This document shows, one piece after another, positions 34,831-44,862 of a stretch of DNA of 64,000 bases. Under the pieces are notes generated by a model, which was not told the DNA's origin, made no database searches, and saw only the letters and a program-made list of their open reading frames with translations. The stretch spans positions 24,633,780 through 24,697,779 of the forward strand of contig NC_133334.1 of the NCBI RefSeq assembly GCF_042186555.1, read 5' to 3'. How positions within the stretch are numbered: the first letter of the stretch is position 1; the number at the start of each line of letters is the position of its first letter. Position numbers and translations under genes: made by a program. This DNA is from Aquarana catesbeiana. Taxonomy: Eukaryota > Chordata > Amphibia > Anura > Ranidae.

Positions 34831-35275
34831 GTGTATATATATATATATATATATGCAACACCTGGGATGCATATATATAGACAATACACTTTAAGTGCAG
34901 CTAACTGACTGACTGTCCTGCCTAATCTAGCTAACTCAAATGAAATTACACTGTCTCTCTCTCTCTCTATTTCTCAGCACACCGGAACACACTGCACAGG
35001 GCCGCCGTGCAGGCGGCCTTATATAGTGTGGGGCGTGTACTAAATCCCCTGAGCCATAATTGGCCAAAGCCTCCTTGGCTTTGGCCAATTACGGCTCTTT
35101 GTTAAGGCGGCGCTGTGATTGGCCAAGCATGCGGGTCATAGTGCATGCTTGGCCAATCATCAGCAAGCAATGCACTGCGATGCCGCAGTGAATTATGGGC
35201 CGTGACGCGCCACACGAATTTGGCGCCAACGGCCCATATCGTTCGCAATTCGACGAACGATCGAACAGCCGATGA
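34831..35275. other. 5' terminal non-coding part of hAT copy 1
   Basis: Contains a CT-rich run (CTCTCTCTCTCT, about 34953-34965) and the inverted pair GCCAAAGCCTCC/TTGGCTTTGGCCAAT with further GCATGCTTGGCCAATC copies, i.e. strong hairpins. It ends with CGAACGATCGAACAGCC, a subterminal part of the hAT element. Confidence 0.5.
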
Positions 35276-35294
35276 AAGGAAAGGGGGGGGGGGG

Positions 35295-36183
35295 GGGAGA
35301 AGGGAGTGAGATAGGGAGGTGGGGAGGGGTGTAGGAAATCTGTTCCTAAGGAAAATTACAATAACAAAATAAAGTGCAAATGTGCTGGTGCAATCCAAAA
35401 GGCAACAGTGACAAGATAAAAGTGCAAACGTGCTTCAAAATTCTTTAGTAAGTCTCTTGTGTCATATTCTTGTGCTGTGGTGATAATCCTTCACTTATAA
35501 TATCTCTTTGCTCTAAAAGTGCAGCCACTCACCAGATCACTTCACCCCTGCGGGGGTAGTAGGCAGTTACAGTTTTATCGCCACTGTACAGCGATCGCTG
35601 GCGCCACTGTACAGCGATCGCTCCCACGCTCCCGTAGACGTCCTAACGACGAAACGCGTAGGGCGTGGCCTAATCTGTGCTTCCCAAACATCACCTCCTG
35701 TACCAGCGCTGAAGGATATTAATGACGGTTTTGACGTTTTTACCATTTCGCTTGATTTTTACCGTAAAAGTGTGAGTACCCTTTCATTTTGTGTAATAAA
35801 ACTTTTTTAAAGCAATTTTACGCTATGGGCACTCCCTCTCTTTTTATATATGATATACCACGATCCTGAGCCCGCCAGCGATCGCTGTACAGTGGCGATA
35901 AAACTGTAACTGCCTACTACCCCCGCAGGGGTGAAGTGATCTGGTGAGTGGCTGCACTTTTAGAGCAAAGAGATATTATAAGTGAAGGATTATCACCACA
36001 GCACAAGAATATGACACAAGAGACTTACTAAAGAATTTTGAAGCACGTTTGCACTTTTATCTTGTCACTGTTGCCTTTTGGATTGCACCAGCACATTTGC
36101 ACTTTATTTTGTTATTGTAATTTTCCTTAGGAACAGATTTCCTACACCCCTCCCCACCTCCCTATCTCACTCCCTTCTCCCTT
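35295..36183. repeat. Very long, apparently perfect inverted repeat
   Basis: Left arm 35295-35603 and right arm 35873-36183 are reverse complements with no mismatch found by eye over about 309 bases. The spacer is about 270 bases. The left arm includes GTAGGAAATCTGTTCCTAAG; the right arm mirrors it. Both arms therefore give the same short frame, once on minus and once on plus. The spacer starts with a second copy of CCACTGTACAGCGATCGCT and includes GACGAAACGCG. Either a recently moved foldback element or a palindrome created in replication or assembly. Confidence 0.9.
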
Positions 36184-36509
36184 TCCCCCCCCCCCTTTCC
36201 TCCTCCCCCCCCTCCCCCCCCTTTCTTCCCTCCCTAGCAATATTACTATGTAAGCATTTAAGTTATGTCTATGTATCACCTATGATTGCACAATATTGCA
36301 ACAGAATATTTAATTGACACATGCACGGTATACTTGGGAATTCATATTGTTAATTTGTATTTAATATTTGATATATGCACGGTGCACCTAAGAATTTATT
36401 TTAATCTAGTAACCTATATGGAGGTAGGAAACTAAATAGGAACAGCGCCAAACCCTTCTATCATTTCTAATATGTATAAAGCAGTGCTCATCACTGCAAC
36501 TAACCTGGA
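36184..36509. other. C-rich run then AT-rich flank
   Basis: C/T homopolymer-like tract (36181-36232) followed by AT-rich sequence. No gene. Confidence 0.5.
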
Positions 36510-36674
36510 GACATGTGCAATTCGTTTTGTTCCGAATTCGTTTTTTTAAGGAATTTCGACAAATTCATTAATTCGTAAATTCCTAAACTGGAAAATTTGG
36601 AAATTCAAAAATTCGGAAATGTTTCATTTGAAAATCCGAAAACCCATAAATTCGATAATCTGAAATAATAACTA

Positions 36675-37528
36675 CCGTATTTATCGGCGTATAACACGCA
36701 CTTTTTTCCCCTTAAAATCAGGGGAAAGTCGCAGGTGCGTGTTATACGCCGATCCCCGCCGATCCCGAGCTGTCATATTTTCAAAATCGCGGACCGCGAT
36801 TTGAAAATGGCGCCGCCGGAGCCGAAGTACACAGAGCCGGTCCTCGGCTCTTTCCGGCGGCTCTCGTTTACTTTCGGTTTCACTCGTAGTCCCGAGCGGA
36901 GCTATCCGAACCTACTCGGATAGCTCCGCTCGGGACTACGAGTGGAGCCGAAAGTAAACGAGAGCCGCCGGAAAGAGCCGAGGACCGGCTCTGTGTACTT
37001 CGGCGCCGGCGGCGCCATTTTCAAATCGCGGACCGCGATTTTGAAGCCCTGGAAGCAGGGACAGGGGATCCCAGGCTGCACTGGGGCAAGGCTGCACTGG
37101 GGAAGGCTGCACTGGGGAAGGCTGCACTGACAAGGCTGCACTGGGGAAGGCTGCACTGGGGAAGGCTGCACTGACAAGGCTGCACTGGGGAAGGCTGCAC
37201 TGACAAGGCTGCACTGGGGAAGGCTGCACTGACAAGGCTGCACTGGGGAAGGCTGCACTGGGGAAGGCTGCACTGACAAGGCTGCACTGGGGAAGGCTGC
37301 ACTGACAAGGCTGCACTGACATGGCTGCACTGACAAGGCTGCACTGACAAGGCTGCACTGACAAGGCTGCACTGACATGGCTGCACTGACAAGGCTGCAA
37401 TGAAGGGCATTTAAATGTAAGTTTTTTTCCCTTCAACTTCCCTCCTAAAAGTTTTTTTTCCTTAAAATTCCCTCCTAAATTGGGGTGCGTGTTATACGCC
37501 GGTGCGTGTTATACGCCGATAAATACGG
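36675..37528. mobile_element. TA-flanked MITE with palindrome and minisatellite
   Basis: Terminal inverted repeats of about 27 bases: CCGTATTTATCGGCGTATAA on the left and its exact mirror on the right, flanked by TA (36673-36674, 37529-37530). Inside, a palindrome with arms of about 140 bases is centred near 36914 (about 36775-37055). It is followed by a minisatellite (37075-37400) of 14/15-bp units GGCTGCACTGACAA and GGCTGCACTGGGGAA. No transposase. TA duplication fits Tc1/mariner mobilisation, but the superfamily is not certain. Confidence 0.8.
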
Positions 37529-37802
37529 TAATTAATAATAACTTAATTATTACTAACTATTAAATTATAGGTATTGGAATTTCCTTTCAAATTTGCCTGT
37601 TAGTGAACATAATGAATACGAATTTATCCGAAGTTATGAATTATCCAAAATAACGAATGTTGCATCTAAATGAATGGAACGTAACAAATTAATAATAATA
37701 AATGTCAATAATAATAATAAAAATGTTTTATTATTTTTATTTATTATTAATTTGTTCCGTTCTATTTGTTTAGATGTGGCATTAGTTATTTCGGATAATT
37801 CG

Positions 37803-38509
37803 TGTCATGGTTATGCAGTAATCTTTCTCTGTCAGCTTACCTGCTCCTCATGTGTTCAGACTAAGAGGCCAGCCCCTCACACCTGGCTGGTTTTATAACC
37901 TCTCCTCTAAGCATGGCCCCACCCCAGGCCCTATCAGGGAACCCTATATTAACCTGTGCACTACAAGCCAGCAGTGCTGATCAACCATTGTGTGTTAGCT
38001 TTCGTGTGTACTTGCTGTCTTTTCTATGTCTGATTCCAGTTACCGACTTTGGCCTGTTCTCGACTATTCCTGTCTGCTTGTGACCCTGACCTTTGGCGTG
38101 TCCCCGACTATCCCTGTTTGCCTGTGACCCTGAACCTTGGCGTGAACTCTGTTGTCCTTGTCTGCTTGTGGCCCCGACCTTGGCTTATTCCCTCACTATC
38201 CCTATCCTCCTGTGGCCTACTTTGGGCGTGAGCTGAGTAACCCTGGGGGTCGCGACCTGGAGCCAGTTGCAGCCCAGTCCATTCTCACCACTAGAGGCTC
38301 TGGTGAACACCTGCTAGCTCTTAGACTCCGCGCCCCAAGGAATCTTACGCTCTAACCCCGGTGGGATCTGTGCTGGTGTTGCAGCGGCCCTGCCTTCCTT
38401 ACCACCCTGACTCCCACCCGCAGCAGTCAGCCGTAGGGTCCACTACCTTGCGGTGCACTCCTGATCCCAACGGTGTGCATCTGTCACCTAGCCTCAAGGT
38501 GACCTGACA
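37803..38509 (+). repeat. 5' LTR of Gypsy-2
   Basis: Starts TGTCATGGTTATGC and ends GTGACCTGACA. 707 bp. It contains tandemly similar CT-rich blocks of the kind CGACTATCCCTGT and CGACTATTCCTGT. TATATTAACC at about 37944 is a possible TATA-like element. The bases after the LTR (GTTTGATCAGCC) do not obviously match a tRNA end, so the primer site is unidentified. Confidence 0.9.
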
Positions 38510-38521
38510 GTTTGATCAGCC

Positions 38522-40555
38522 ATGGACCCGGCTGATGTGCCGCTACCCGCAGATGATCCGTTGCAGGGCTTAGTTCACAGACTTGAGGCCCAGGAATCGC
38601 ATCAGACCCAAGTGATGCGATTCCTTCAGGATTTGGCATCCCGTTTTGAACAGGTTCAGGCCTCATTAGGACCCCCAGTTCAACAATCTCAACCGCTATC
38701 TGCTGCTGCACCTATCGCACCAGTCACAGCCACATATTCATTACAACTGCGAGCTCCGGCCCGTTTCTCTGGGGACTCCAAGGCTTGCAGGGGGTTCCTT
38801 AGCCAGTGCACAATTCATTTTAAACTTCAGCCCCAAAACTTCCTGTCCAATCGTTCGAAAGTAGCCTATATTATATCCCTCCTGTCCGGCAAAGCCCTAG
38901 CATGGGCTGCCCCTCTGTGGGAACTGAATGATCCAGCGGATAGAGTGAAGGATGAATTAGCAGGAAGATCCCTTCCTGCTGATCTGGACGGTGTCATCAC
39001 CTTGTCTAACCAGATCGATATTCGCTTTCAGGAGAGGACACTGGAAAAAAGACGCCAGCACTCCCCGTTCCTTAGGCAGCCTGAGCTCCCAGTCCCTTCT
39101 CTTCGATCCGAGGAGCACCCCCTGCCCGCTGAGGAACCTATGCAGCTGGGCTGGACCAAGTTGTCTCCTGAAGAACGCGCTAGGCGCAGAACTCTGGGCC
39201 TGTGCCTCTATTGTGGGGCCAAAGGTTATTTTCGTGACACTTGTCCTCTTCGTCTGGAAAAACGATCGGAGCTAATACATCTGGAAGGTGGAGTATTAGA
39301 CCCTGAAGTATCACCTTCACCTTCTCGTCTTCTTCTTTCTGTGTTCCTTCATGTCAGCGCTTCCTCTCTTTCGGCCTCGGCACATCTGGATTCCGGAGCC
39401 ACTGGAAATTTCATGGATTGGGAAACTGCGTCTTCTATGAGACTTAACCCTTTGCCCCTTTCAACGCCATTGGTGGTCTTGGCGATTGATGGCACTGTTC
39501 ACCCAGGGGTTCCTATCCGCTTCCAGACCCTCCCTGTTAAGATGTCGGTAGGGACACGCCACCAGGAGTGGATATCCTTCCTTGTCTTACCTAAGGCTTC
39601 ATCTCCTATCATATTAGGTCTTCCTTGGTTACGGTTCCATTCTCCACACATTGACTGGACTGCTGGACAGATCCTAGCTTGGGGTTCCTCCCCTTCCTGC
39701 CATCTCAAGGTTACCCCAAAAAAGAAACTTCCTGTTGCCACCATCCCAGTATCTTCTGCTCTTCCCGCTGCATGTAGCCATTTCTGGAATGTCTCCTGCA
39801 ATAGTCGGGCTGAGGCACTCTCTGGGTCATGTGGCACTCTGGATGAGGAGCCCACCTGTGATCTTGAGCTGATCATTCACTCCAGTGTGCATGGTCATTT
39901 AACTTTGCCTGTTCCTGGACCCCCTTGGACACACACCCAGGCTGACTCGTCTACCAGTTCCACAGTCACTACGCCCTGTGATGCGATTCTAGTGGTCGCT
40001 GCACCTGGCAATGCTGTTCAGTCGGCCTCTGCACCAGTTCAGCCTATGCCCAATGAAGCTATCCAGCTTGACTTCTGTGACACATCACTTTCTAACCAAC
40101 CTGGTCTCAGGGATCCACTGACTTCTGCCCAGTCTGATGATCCTGTGCTGGATGTCCAGCTCATCTTTACGGGTCTGGGGGACCCTGCTCAGACTCCTGA
40201 TGGTCTTCTTATGCCTTTACTCATTCATAAAAAGCCTTTAGCCCTCAATAAGTCCTCTCGTCCTCTCCCTACCTCGGTTTTGGTCTCTGAGGATAATCTT
40301 AAGTACGAGGTTAGTCAAGTTCTGGATTCCCGGCGCCGTAGAGGCATTCTTCAGTACCTCGTACATTGGGAAGGGTTTGGTCCTGAGGAGAGGTCTTGGA
40401 TCACTGCATCTGAGATCTTTGCGCCTCGTCTGTTGAGGAAGTTTCATCTGGAGTTTCCCTTTAAGCCAGGGCCCAGGCGGGGGAGGGGGAGGCCTCATAA
40501 GAGGGGGGGTACTGTCAGGGGCGGACTGACAACTCATGGGGCCCCCGGGCAATAG
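38522..40555 (+). CDS. Gag-protease-chromodomain fusion ORF of Gypsy-2
   Basis: An uninterrupted 677-codon frame from ATG 38522, 12 bases after the LTR. Residues 1-60 are a coiled-coil-like N-terminus; about 75-135 hold the capsid core (ARFSGDSKACRGFL, VAYIISLLSGKALAWA). A region of about 50-60 residues usual in this Gag appears deleted in frame before VKDELAGRSLP. The zinc knuckle near residues 227-240 reads CLYCGAKGYFRDTC, so the metal-binding His is Tyr236. The retroviral-type protease starts at Asp290 (LDSGATGNF) and ends near ILGLPWL. About 200 Ser/Pro/Thr-rich residues follow, then a chromodomain at about 594-648 (YEVSQVLDSRRRRGILQYL). The final 12 or so codons lie in the MITE. Whether it is translated is unknown. 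Confidence 0.8.
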   Translation: MDPADVPLPADDPLQGLVHRLEAQESHQTQVMRFLQDLASRFEQVQASLGPPVQQSQPLSAAAPIAPVTATYSLQLRAPARFSGDSKACRGFLSQCTIHFKLQPQNFLSNRSKVAYIISLLSGKALAWAAPLWELNDPADRVKDELAGRSLPADLDGVITLSNQIDIRFQERTLEKRRQHSPFLRQPELPVPSLRSEEHPLPAEEPMQLGWTKLSPEERARRRTLGLCLYCGAKGYFRDTCPLRLEKRSELIHLEGGVLDPEVSPSPSRLLLSVFLHVSASSLSASAHLDSGATGNFMDWETASSMRLNPLPLSTPLVVLAIDGTVHPGVPIRFQTLPVKMSVGTRHQEWISFLVLPKASSPIILGLPWLRFHSPHIDWTAGQILAWGSSPSCHLKVTPKKKLPVATIPVSSALPAACSHFWNVSCNSRAEALSGSCGTLDEEPTCDLELIIHSSVHGHLTLPVPGPPWTHTQADSSTSSTVTTPCDAILVVAAPGNAVQSASAPVQPMPNEAIQLDFCDTSLSNQPGLRDPLTSAQSDDPVLDVQLIFTGLGDPAQTPDGLLMPLLIHKKPLALNKSSRPLPTSVLVSEDNLKYEVSQVLDSRRRRGILQYLVHWEGFGPEERSWITASEIFAPRLLRKFHLEFPFKPGPRRGRGRPHKRGGTVRGGLTTHGAPGQ

Positions 40556-40807
40556 GAGATTATGGGGCCCCCAGGCAATCAGAGATTATGGGGCCACATA
40601 GTATACACACACACAGTATACACATACATGTACACACAGTATACACAGACATGTTTCTATTGGCTGTCCCTGGTCCATACTGTCTATTGGCTATCCCTGG
40701 TCCATACTGTCCCTGGTTTTACTGAGGCTGGCAACCCTGATGGGGCCCCTTAGTGGCCTAGGGCCCTCGGGCAGTGCCCGAGTGGCTCAATGGTCAGTCC
40801 GCCCCTG
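40516..40807. mobile_element. hAT MITE at the PPT/3' LTR boundary of Gypsy-2
   Basis: 292 bp with inverted ends CAGGGGCGGACTGAC and GTCAGTCCGCCCCTG, which match perfectly. Flanked by exact 8-bp copies of GGTACTGT (40508-40515 and 40808-40815). The duplicated target covers the last bases of the polypurine tract and the first three of the LTR. The interior repeats GGGGCCCCCAGGCAATAGGAG-like text and has TACACA microsatellite-like runs near 40600-40650. It supplies the last codons and stop of the upstream ORF. Confidence 0.95.
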
Positions 40808-40812
40808 GGTAC

Positions 40813-41505
40813 TGTCATGGTTATGCAGTAATCTTTCTCTGTCAGCTTACCTGCTCCTCATGTTTTCAGACTAAGAGGCCAGCCCTTCACACTTGGCTGG
40901 TTTTATAACCTCTCCTCTAAACAGGGCCCCACCCCAGGCCCTATCAGGGAACCCTATATTAACCTGTGCACTGCAAGCCAGCAGTGCTGATCAACCATTG
41001 TGTGTTAGCTTTGTCTGTACTTGTTGTGTTTCCTACGTCTGATTCCAGTTACCGACTTTGGCCTGTTCTCGACTATTCCTGTCTGCTCGTGACCCTGACC
41101 TTTGGCGTGTCCCCGACTATCTCTGTTTGCCTGTGACCCTGAACCTTGGCGTGAACTCTATTGTCCTTGTCTGCTTGTGGCCCCGACCTTGGCTTATTCC
41201 CTTACTATCCCTATCCTCCTGTGGCCTACTGTGGGTGTGAGCTGAGCGACCCTGGGGGTCGTGACCTGGAGCCAGTTGCAGCCCAGTCCATCCTCACCAC
41301 TAGAGGCTCTGGTTAACACCTGCTAGCTCCCCAGGGAATCTTACGCTCTAACCCTGGTGGGATCCGTGCTGGTGTTCCAGCGGCCCTGCCTTCCTTACCA
41401 CCCTGACTCCCATCCGCAGCCGTCAGCTGTAGGGTCCACTACCTTGCGGTGCACTCCTGATCCCAACGGTGTGCATCTGTCACCTAGCCTCAAGGTGACC
41501 TGACA
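40813..41505 (+). repeat. 3' LTR of Gypsy-2
   Basis: Starts TGTCATGGTTATGC and ends GTGACCTGACA, followed by the ATTCG duplication. 693 bp against 707 for the 5' LTR; the main length difference is a 15-bp loss near 41325. The sequence before it (GAGGGGGGG at 40501-40509) is the polypurine tract, now separated by the MITE. Confidence 0.9.
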
Positions 41506-41996
41506 ATTCGTAACTTCAGATAAATTCGTATTCGTTATGTTCACTAACAGCCAAATTTGAAAGGAAATTAAAATACCTATAATTTAACAGTTAGTTATTA
41601 TTAGTTAGTTAGAAAACCTGAAAATTTGAAATAATAACTAACTAACTAACTAATAATAACTAACTGTTAAATTATTGGTATTGGAATTTCCTTTCAAATT
41701 TGCCTGTTAGTGAACGTAACGAATACAAATTAATCCAAAGCTACGAATTATCTGAAATAACTAATGCCGCATCTAAACAAATGGAACAGAACAAATTAAT
41801 AACAAATAATAATAATAAAATGTTTTTATTATTATTATTTTTATTTATTATTATTAATTTGTTACGTTCCACTCGTTTAGATGCGGCATTCGTTATTTCG
41901 GATAATTCGTAACTTCGGATAAATTTGTATTCGTGTTCACTAACAGCCAAATTTGAAAGGAAATTCCAATACCAATAATTTAACAGTTAGTTATTA

Positions 41997-42039
<43 letters not shown>

Positions 42040-42250
42040 TTCTTTCAAATTTTCAGGTTTTCTTTCTTATTTTCAGATTTTCGAATTTTCGAATTTATGA
42101 ATTTTCGAATTTACGGATCTACGAATTTTCGAATGTTCGAATTTACGAATTGCAATCATAACGAATGACCCAAAAAAACGAAAAAAAAAAAAAAAAAAGA
42201 CAAAAAGGAATGAAACGAAAATTAACAAATTTTTCGGCAGTGCACACGTC

Positions 42251-42376
42251 TACTAACCTGCACTGTTCGTTCCAAACAAACGGAGGTGATGGGGAAAAGT
42301 GAGAGGCTCCAGGGATCATAGAGGACGTTACATTGAGGCAGAAAAACAAGTAAAAATCTATTTAATAGAAAATAGA
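42251..42376. other. Short unassigned flank
   Basis: Between the AT-rich repeat and the TTAA element; nothing recognised. Confidence 0.4.
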
Positions 42377-43705
42377 TTAAAGAGGATCTTCACCCTGAAA
42401 ACAAAAAAATAAATAAATAAAAGTCAACAGCTACAAATACTGTAGCTGCTGAATTTTAAAGCGGTAGTAAACTGCAGCCTTTAAAAAAAAAAAAAAAAAA
42501 AAGAAAACTGCAAAGCAATATTATAATGTGCTAGTATGCACGGCATACTAGCACATTATGTGAAACTTACCTAAAACGAAGCCATCCAATGGTGAGCTGT
42601 CACTGATCACAGGGCTTCCATCTTCCCCCCGGTCTTCCTTCTGGGTTGGCGGGCTCCGGGCCTTTGATTGGACGAGCCACTATGACGTCACTCGCTCACA
42701 TGGGCGCGGGAGCGGCTGTTCATAGCACAGGGCTCTGAGGGAACAGCCCGGGCATCCCGTTCACCTACGGCTTCACAATTAAATGTCTCGTAAATGGTTC
42801 ACGTAAAGGAGATATTTACTTATCTACTGTATAGGTAAGCCTTATTATAGGCTTACCTATACGTAAAAATCAGCCAAGGGAGTTAACTCCCACTTTAATA
42901 ATAGGACACTTCCCTGTCCAGGGATCCAGCACCGTCCTCACCCGAGCTGGCTTTTCCATCGTCTTCGGGATCAGGCGCCGGCACGCTTACTTTGGGAAGC
43001 CGGTTGTGACTGCTTGCAGCTTCACAGCCAGCTTTCCAGTGTGCATGATATGCGCTGCACTTTGTGAATGGTCCCACAGCTTTCTAGGACCTGTGACATG
43101 TCCCAGAAGGCTGTGGGGGAAGAAGGGGGGGAGGGGGGTTGAACTTCTGCTCTGATGGCCACGGGCAAAAAAAAAAAAAAGCCAAAACATAAAGAGTATG
43201 TAAAGCCAATACTTCAAATTCCTGATATGTGGCTGCTGTACCATGTACTTGTATGAGAAAGTCTCCTGTTCTCTTTGTATTGCTTCCTTTGTGTAAAATC
43301 CCTGGTGATCCTGCCAGTCCCTCTGCTTTCCTATTAAAAACTGACCACACTAAGCAGGAGAACACACATCGTGATCAGTTCTCTACTTTCCCCCTATTAT
43401 CAGACTTGTCCCAAAACCTCCCCTGCACAACCATTCACCAGGAAGTTCAGTGTGCTGCTGCTTCTCCTTCCCCCAGCTCTTATGCAGCTGAGAATAGAGG
43501 GGATGTGATCACTAATAAAAAAGGGAAAAAAGGTATTTTTAATGTTTTTTTTTACCTATACACAAATGTTTTGCCTTTCACTTCTATTTTACACTGAATG
43601 GGTTGTTTTACAAGGTGAGGGTTTACAATCATTTTAAAGAGGGGGGGAGGGGAGGGGGGAGGCAGACAAGCGGAACTTCTCCTTTTGGGTGAAGTTCTTC
43701 TTTAA
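42377..43705. mobile_element. TTAA element (T2-like) with a second one nested in it
   Basis: Outer ends TTAAAGAGGATCTTCACCC at 42377 and, in reverse from 43705, TTAAAGAAGAACTTCACCC. TTAA occurs at 42377-42380 and 43702-43705. Inside, another TTAA element lies at 42456-42898. The remaining interior includes a long A-run near 43168 and no recognised ORF. Sequence at 43020-43140 is related to that at 26508-26680. Confidence 0.7.
42456..42898. mobile_element. Nested T2-type MITE
   Basis: TTAA at both ends (42456-42459 and 42895-42898). Ends TTAAAGCGGTAGTAAAC and, from the right, TTAAAGTGGGAGTTAAC are imperfect inverted repeats. Interior hairpins: GTGCTAGTATGC/GCATACTAGCAC at 42530-42555 and GTAAGCC...GGCTTAC at 42835-42855. 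No ORF. Confidence 0.8.
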
Positions 43706-44862
43706 GGACTACTTGCTTACCGGGCACTTAAATCCCCATCCTGCCCAGACCAATTTTCAGCTTTCAGTGCTGACGCACTTTATATGACAATTGCGCGGTC
43801 ATGCTTCACTGTACTCAAATGAAATTTTCATAATTTTTTTCACACAAATAGAGCTTTCTTTTGGTGGTATTTAATCGCCACTTGGTATTTTATTGTTTGC
43901 TAAACAAACAAAAAAAAGACCGAAATTTTTGGAAAAAAAAACGAAAACATGTTTCATAGTTTGTTATAAAATTTTGCAAACGGGTAATTTTTCTCCTTCA
44001 TTGATATTCGCTGATGAGGCTGCACTGATGGGCACTGATGGGCTGCACTGATAGGCACAGATAAGGTGACACTGATAAGAGGGCCCTGATGGGTGGCACT
44101 GATGGGCACTGATAGATGTCACTGATGGGCACTGATAGGTGGCACTGATGGGCACTGGTAGGTGGCACTGATGGACACTGGTAGGTGGTATTGATAGGCA
44201 GCACTGGTGATGAGGCACTGATTGGTGACATTTATAGGTGGCACTGTGGGCACTGATAGGTGATACTGTGGGCACTGATGGGTGGTACTGTGGGCACTGA
44301 TAGATGTCACTGATGGGCACTGGTAGGTGGCACTGATGGGCACTGGTAGGTGGTATTGATAGGCAGCACTGGTGATGAGGCACTGATTGGTGACATTTAT
44401 AGGTGGCACTGTGGGCACTGATAGGTGAGACTGTGGGCACTGATGGGTGGTACTGTGAGCACTGGTAGGTGGCACAGGTGGGCACAGAAGCCTCTGCAGA
44501 GGCTCTCCACGATTGGGACCGATGTCCCTCTCACAGCCGCTGGTGATCAGCTTTTTTTTTTCGCCTCAGGCTACCAGCGTGAGGAGAGTAAATAGCCGAT
44601 TACCGGCTCTGTTTACATCACATAATCAGCTGTCATTGGCTGACAGCTGATCACGTGGTAAGGGGTTGGGATCGACCCCTTTCTCCGATCTGTGATCAGC
44701 CAAGTCTCATAGACTAGCTGATCACAGAGCGTGCCGCACACGCCCTGTAGGGGGCGCTCTGGCCGCTCGAGCACGGGAGGACGTCTATGAACGCCCTCCC
44801 AGCAAAGTAGGTCCACGCTGCAGCCGTCTTTCGGCTATAGCACGGACGGGAAGTGGTTAAGT
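43702..44862. mobile_element. TTAA-flanked element with minisatellite core (copy C, reverse)
   Basis: Ends TTAAGGACTACTTGCTTACC on the left and, from the right, TTAACCACTTCCCGTCCG. It is the reverse-orientation counterpart of copies A and B: the T-rich block is at 43850-43950, the minisatellite (GGTGGCACTGATGGGCACTG units) at 44010-44480 and the GC-rich hairpin part at 44500-44850. Its left TTAA is the right TTAA of the neighbouring element, so the two insertions share one target site. Confidence 0.8.

Larger units (their letters stand above)
29017..35275 (-). mobile_element. hAT transposon copy 1 with BED-finger transposase
   Basis: Left terminus TAGGGATGAGCCGAAC at 29017, shared with copy 2 at 48012. 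The transposase is on the minus strand (31050-34020). The 3' UTR holds a 142-bp tandem array and the 5' side a tandem array of about 160-210-bp units. The right end fades at GAACAGCCGATG near 35275 without the expected mirror of the left terminus, and a foldback repeat starts at once, so the right terminus is lost. Compared with copy 2, about 190 bp covering the hAT dimerisation domain are deleted at about 31047. Confidence 0.85.
37803..41505 (+). mobile_element. Complete small LTR retrotransposon lacking RT, RNase H and integrase core (Gypsy-2)
   Basis: Bounded by two LTRs (37803-38509 and 40813-41505) with TGTC...GACA ends. The 5-bp target duplication is ATTCG at 37798-37802 and 41506-41510. 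One long frame encodes Gag, protease and a chromodomain. Reverse transcriptase, RNase H and the integrase catalytic core are missing, so it depends on a partner for movement. By eye the LTRs differ at roughly 30 positions plus a 15-bp deletion, so the insertion is not very recent. A hAT MITE split the purine tract from the 3' LTR. Confidence 0.9.
36510..42250. repeat. AT-rich ATTCG-type palindromic repeat, split by two insertions
   Basis: Text built of AATTCG, TTCGAATTT and GGAAATTCCAATACC motifs and their complements lies at 36510-36674, 37529-37802 and 41506-42250. It is full of short inverted repeats; for example TTTGAAAGGAAATT and AATTTCCTTTCAAA face each other. A TTAG-rich run lies at 41994-42040. 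It was interrupted by a TA-flanked MITE (36675-37528) and a Gypsy-type element (37803-41505). Confidence 0.7.

Noticed and set aside
35630..35670. Hammerhead ribozyme at CTAACGACGAAACGCGTAGG
   Set aside because: Core reads CTAACGA and there is no stem II; at best a remnant.
36902..37436. Minus-strand frames of 129-166 codons rich in Gln-Cys-Ser
   Set aside because: Read-through of the 14/15-bp minisatellite and part of the palindrome.
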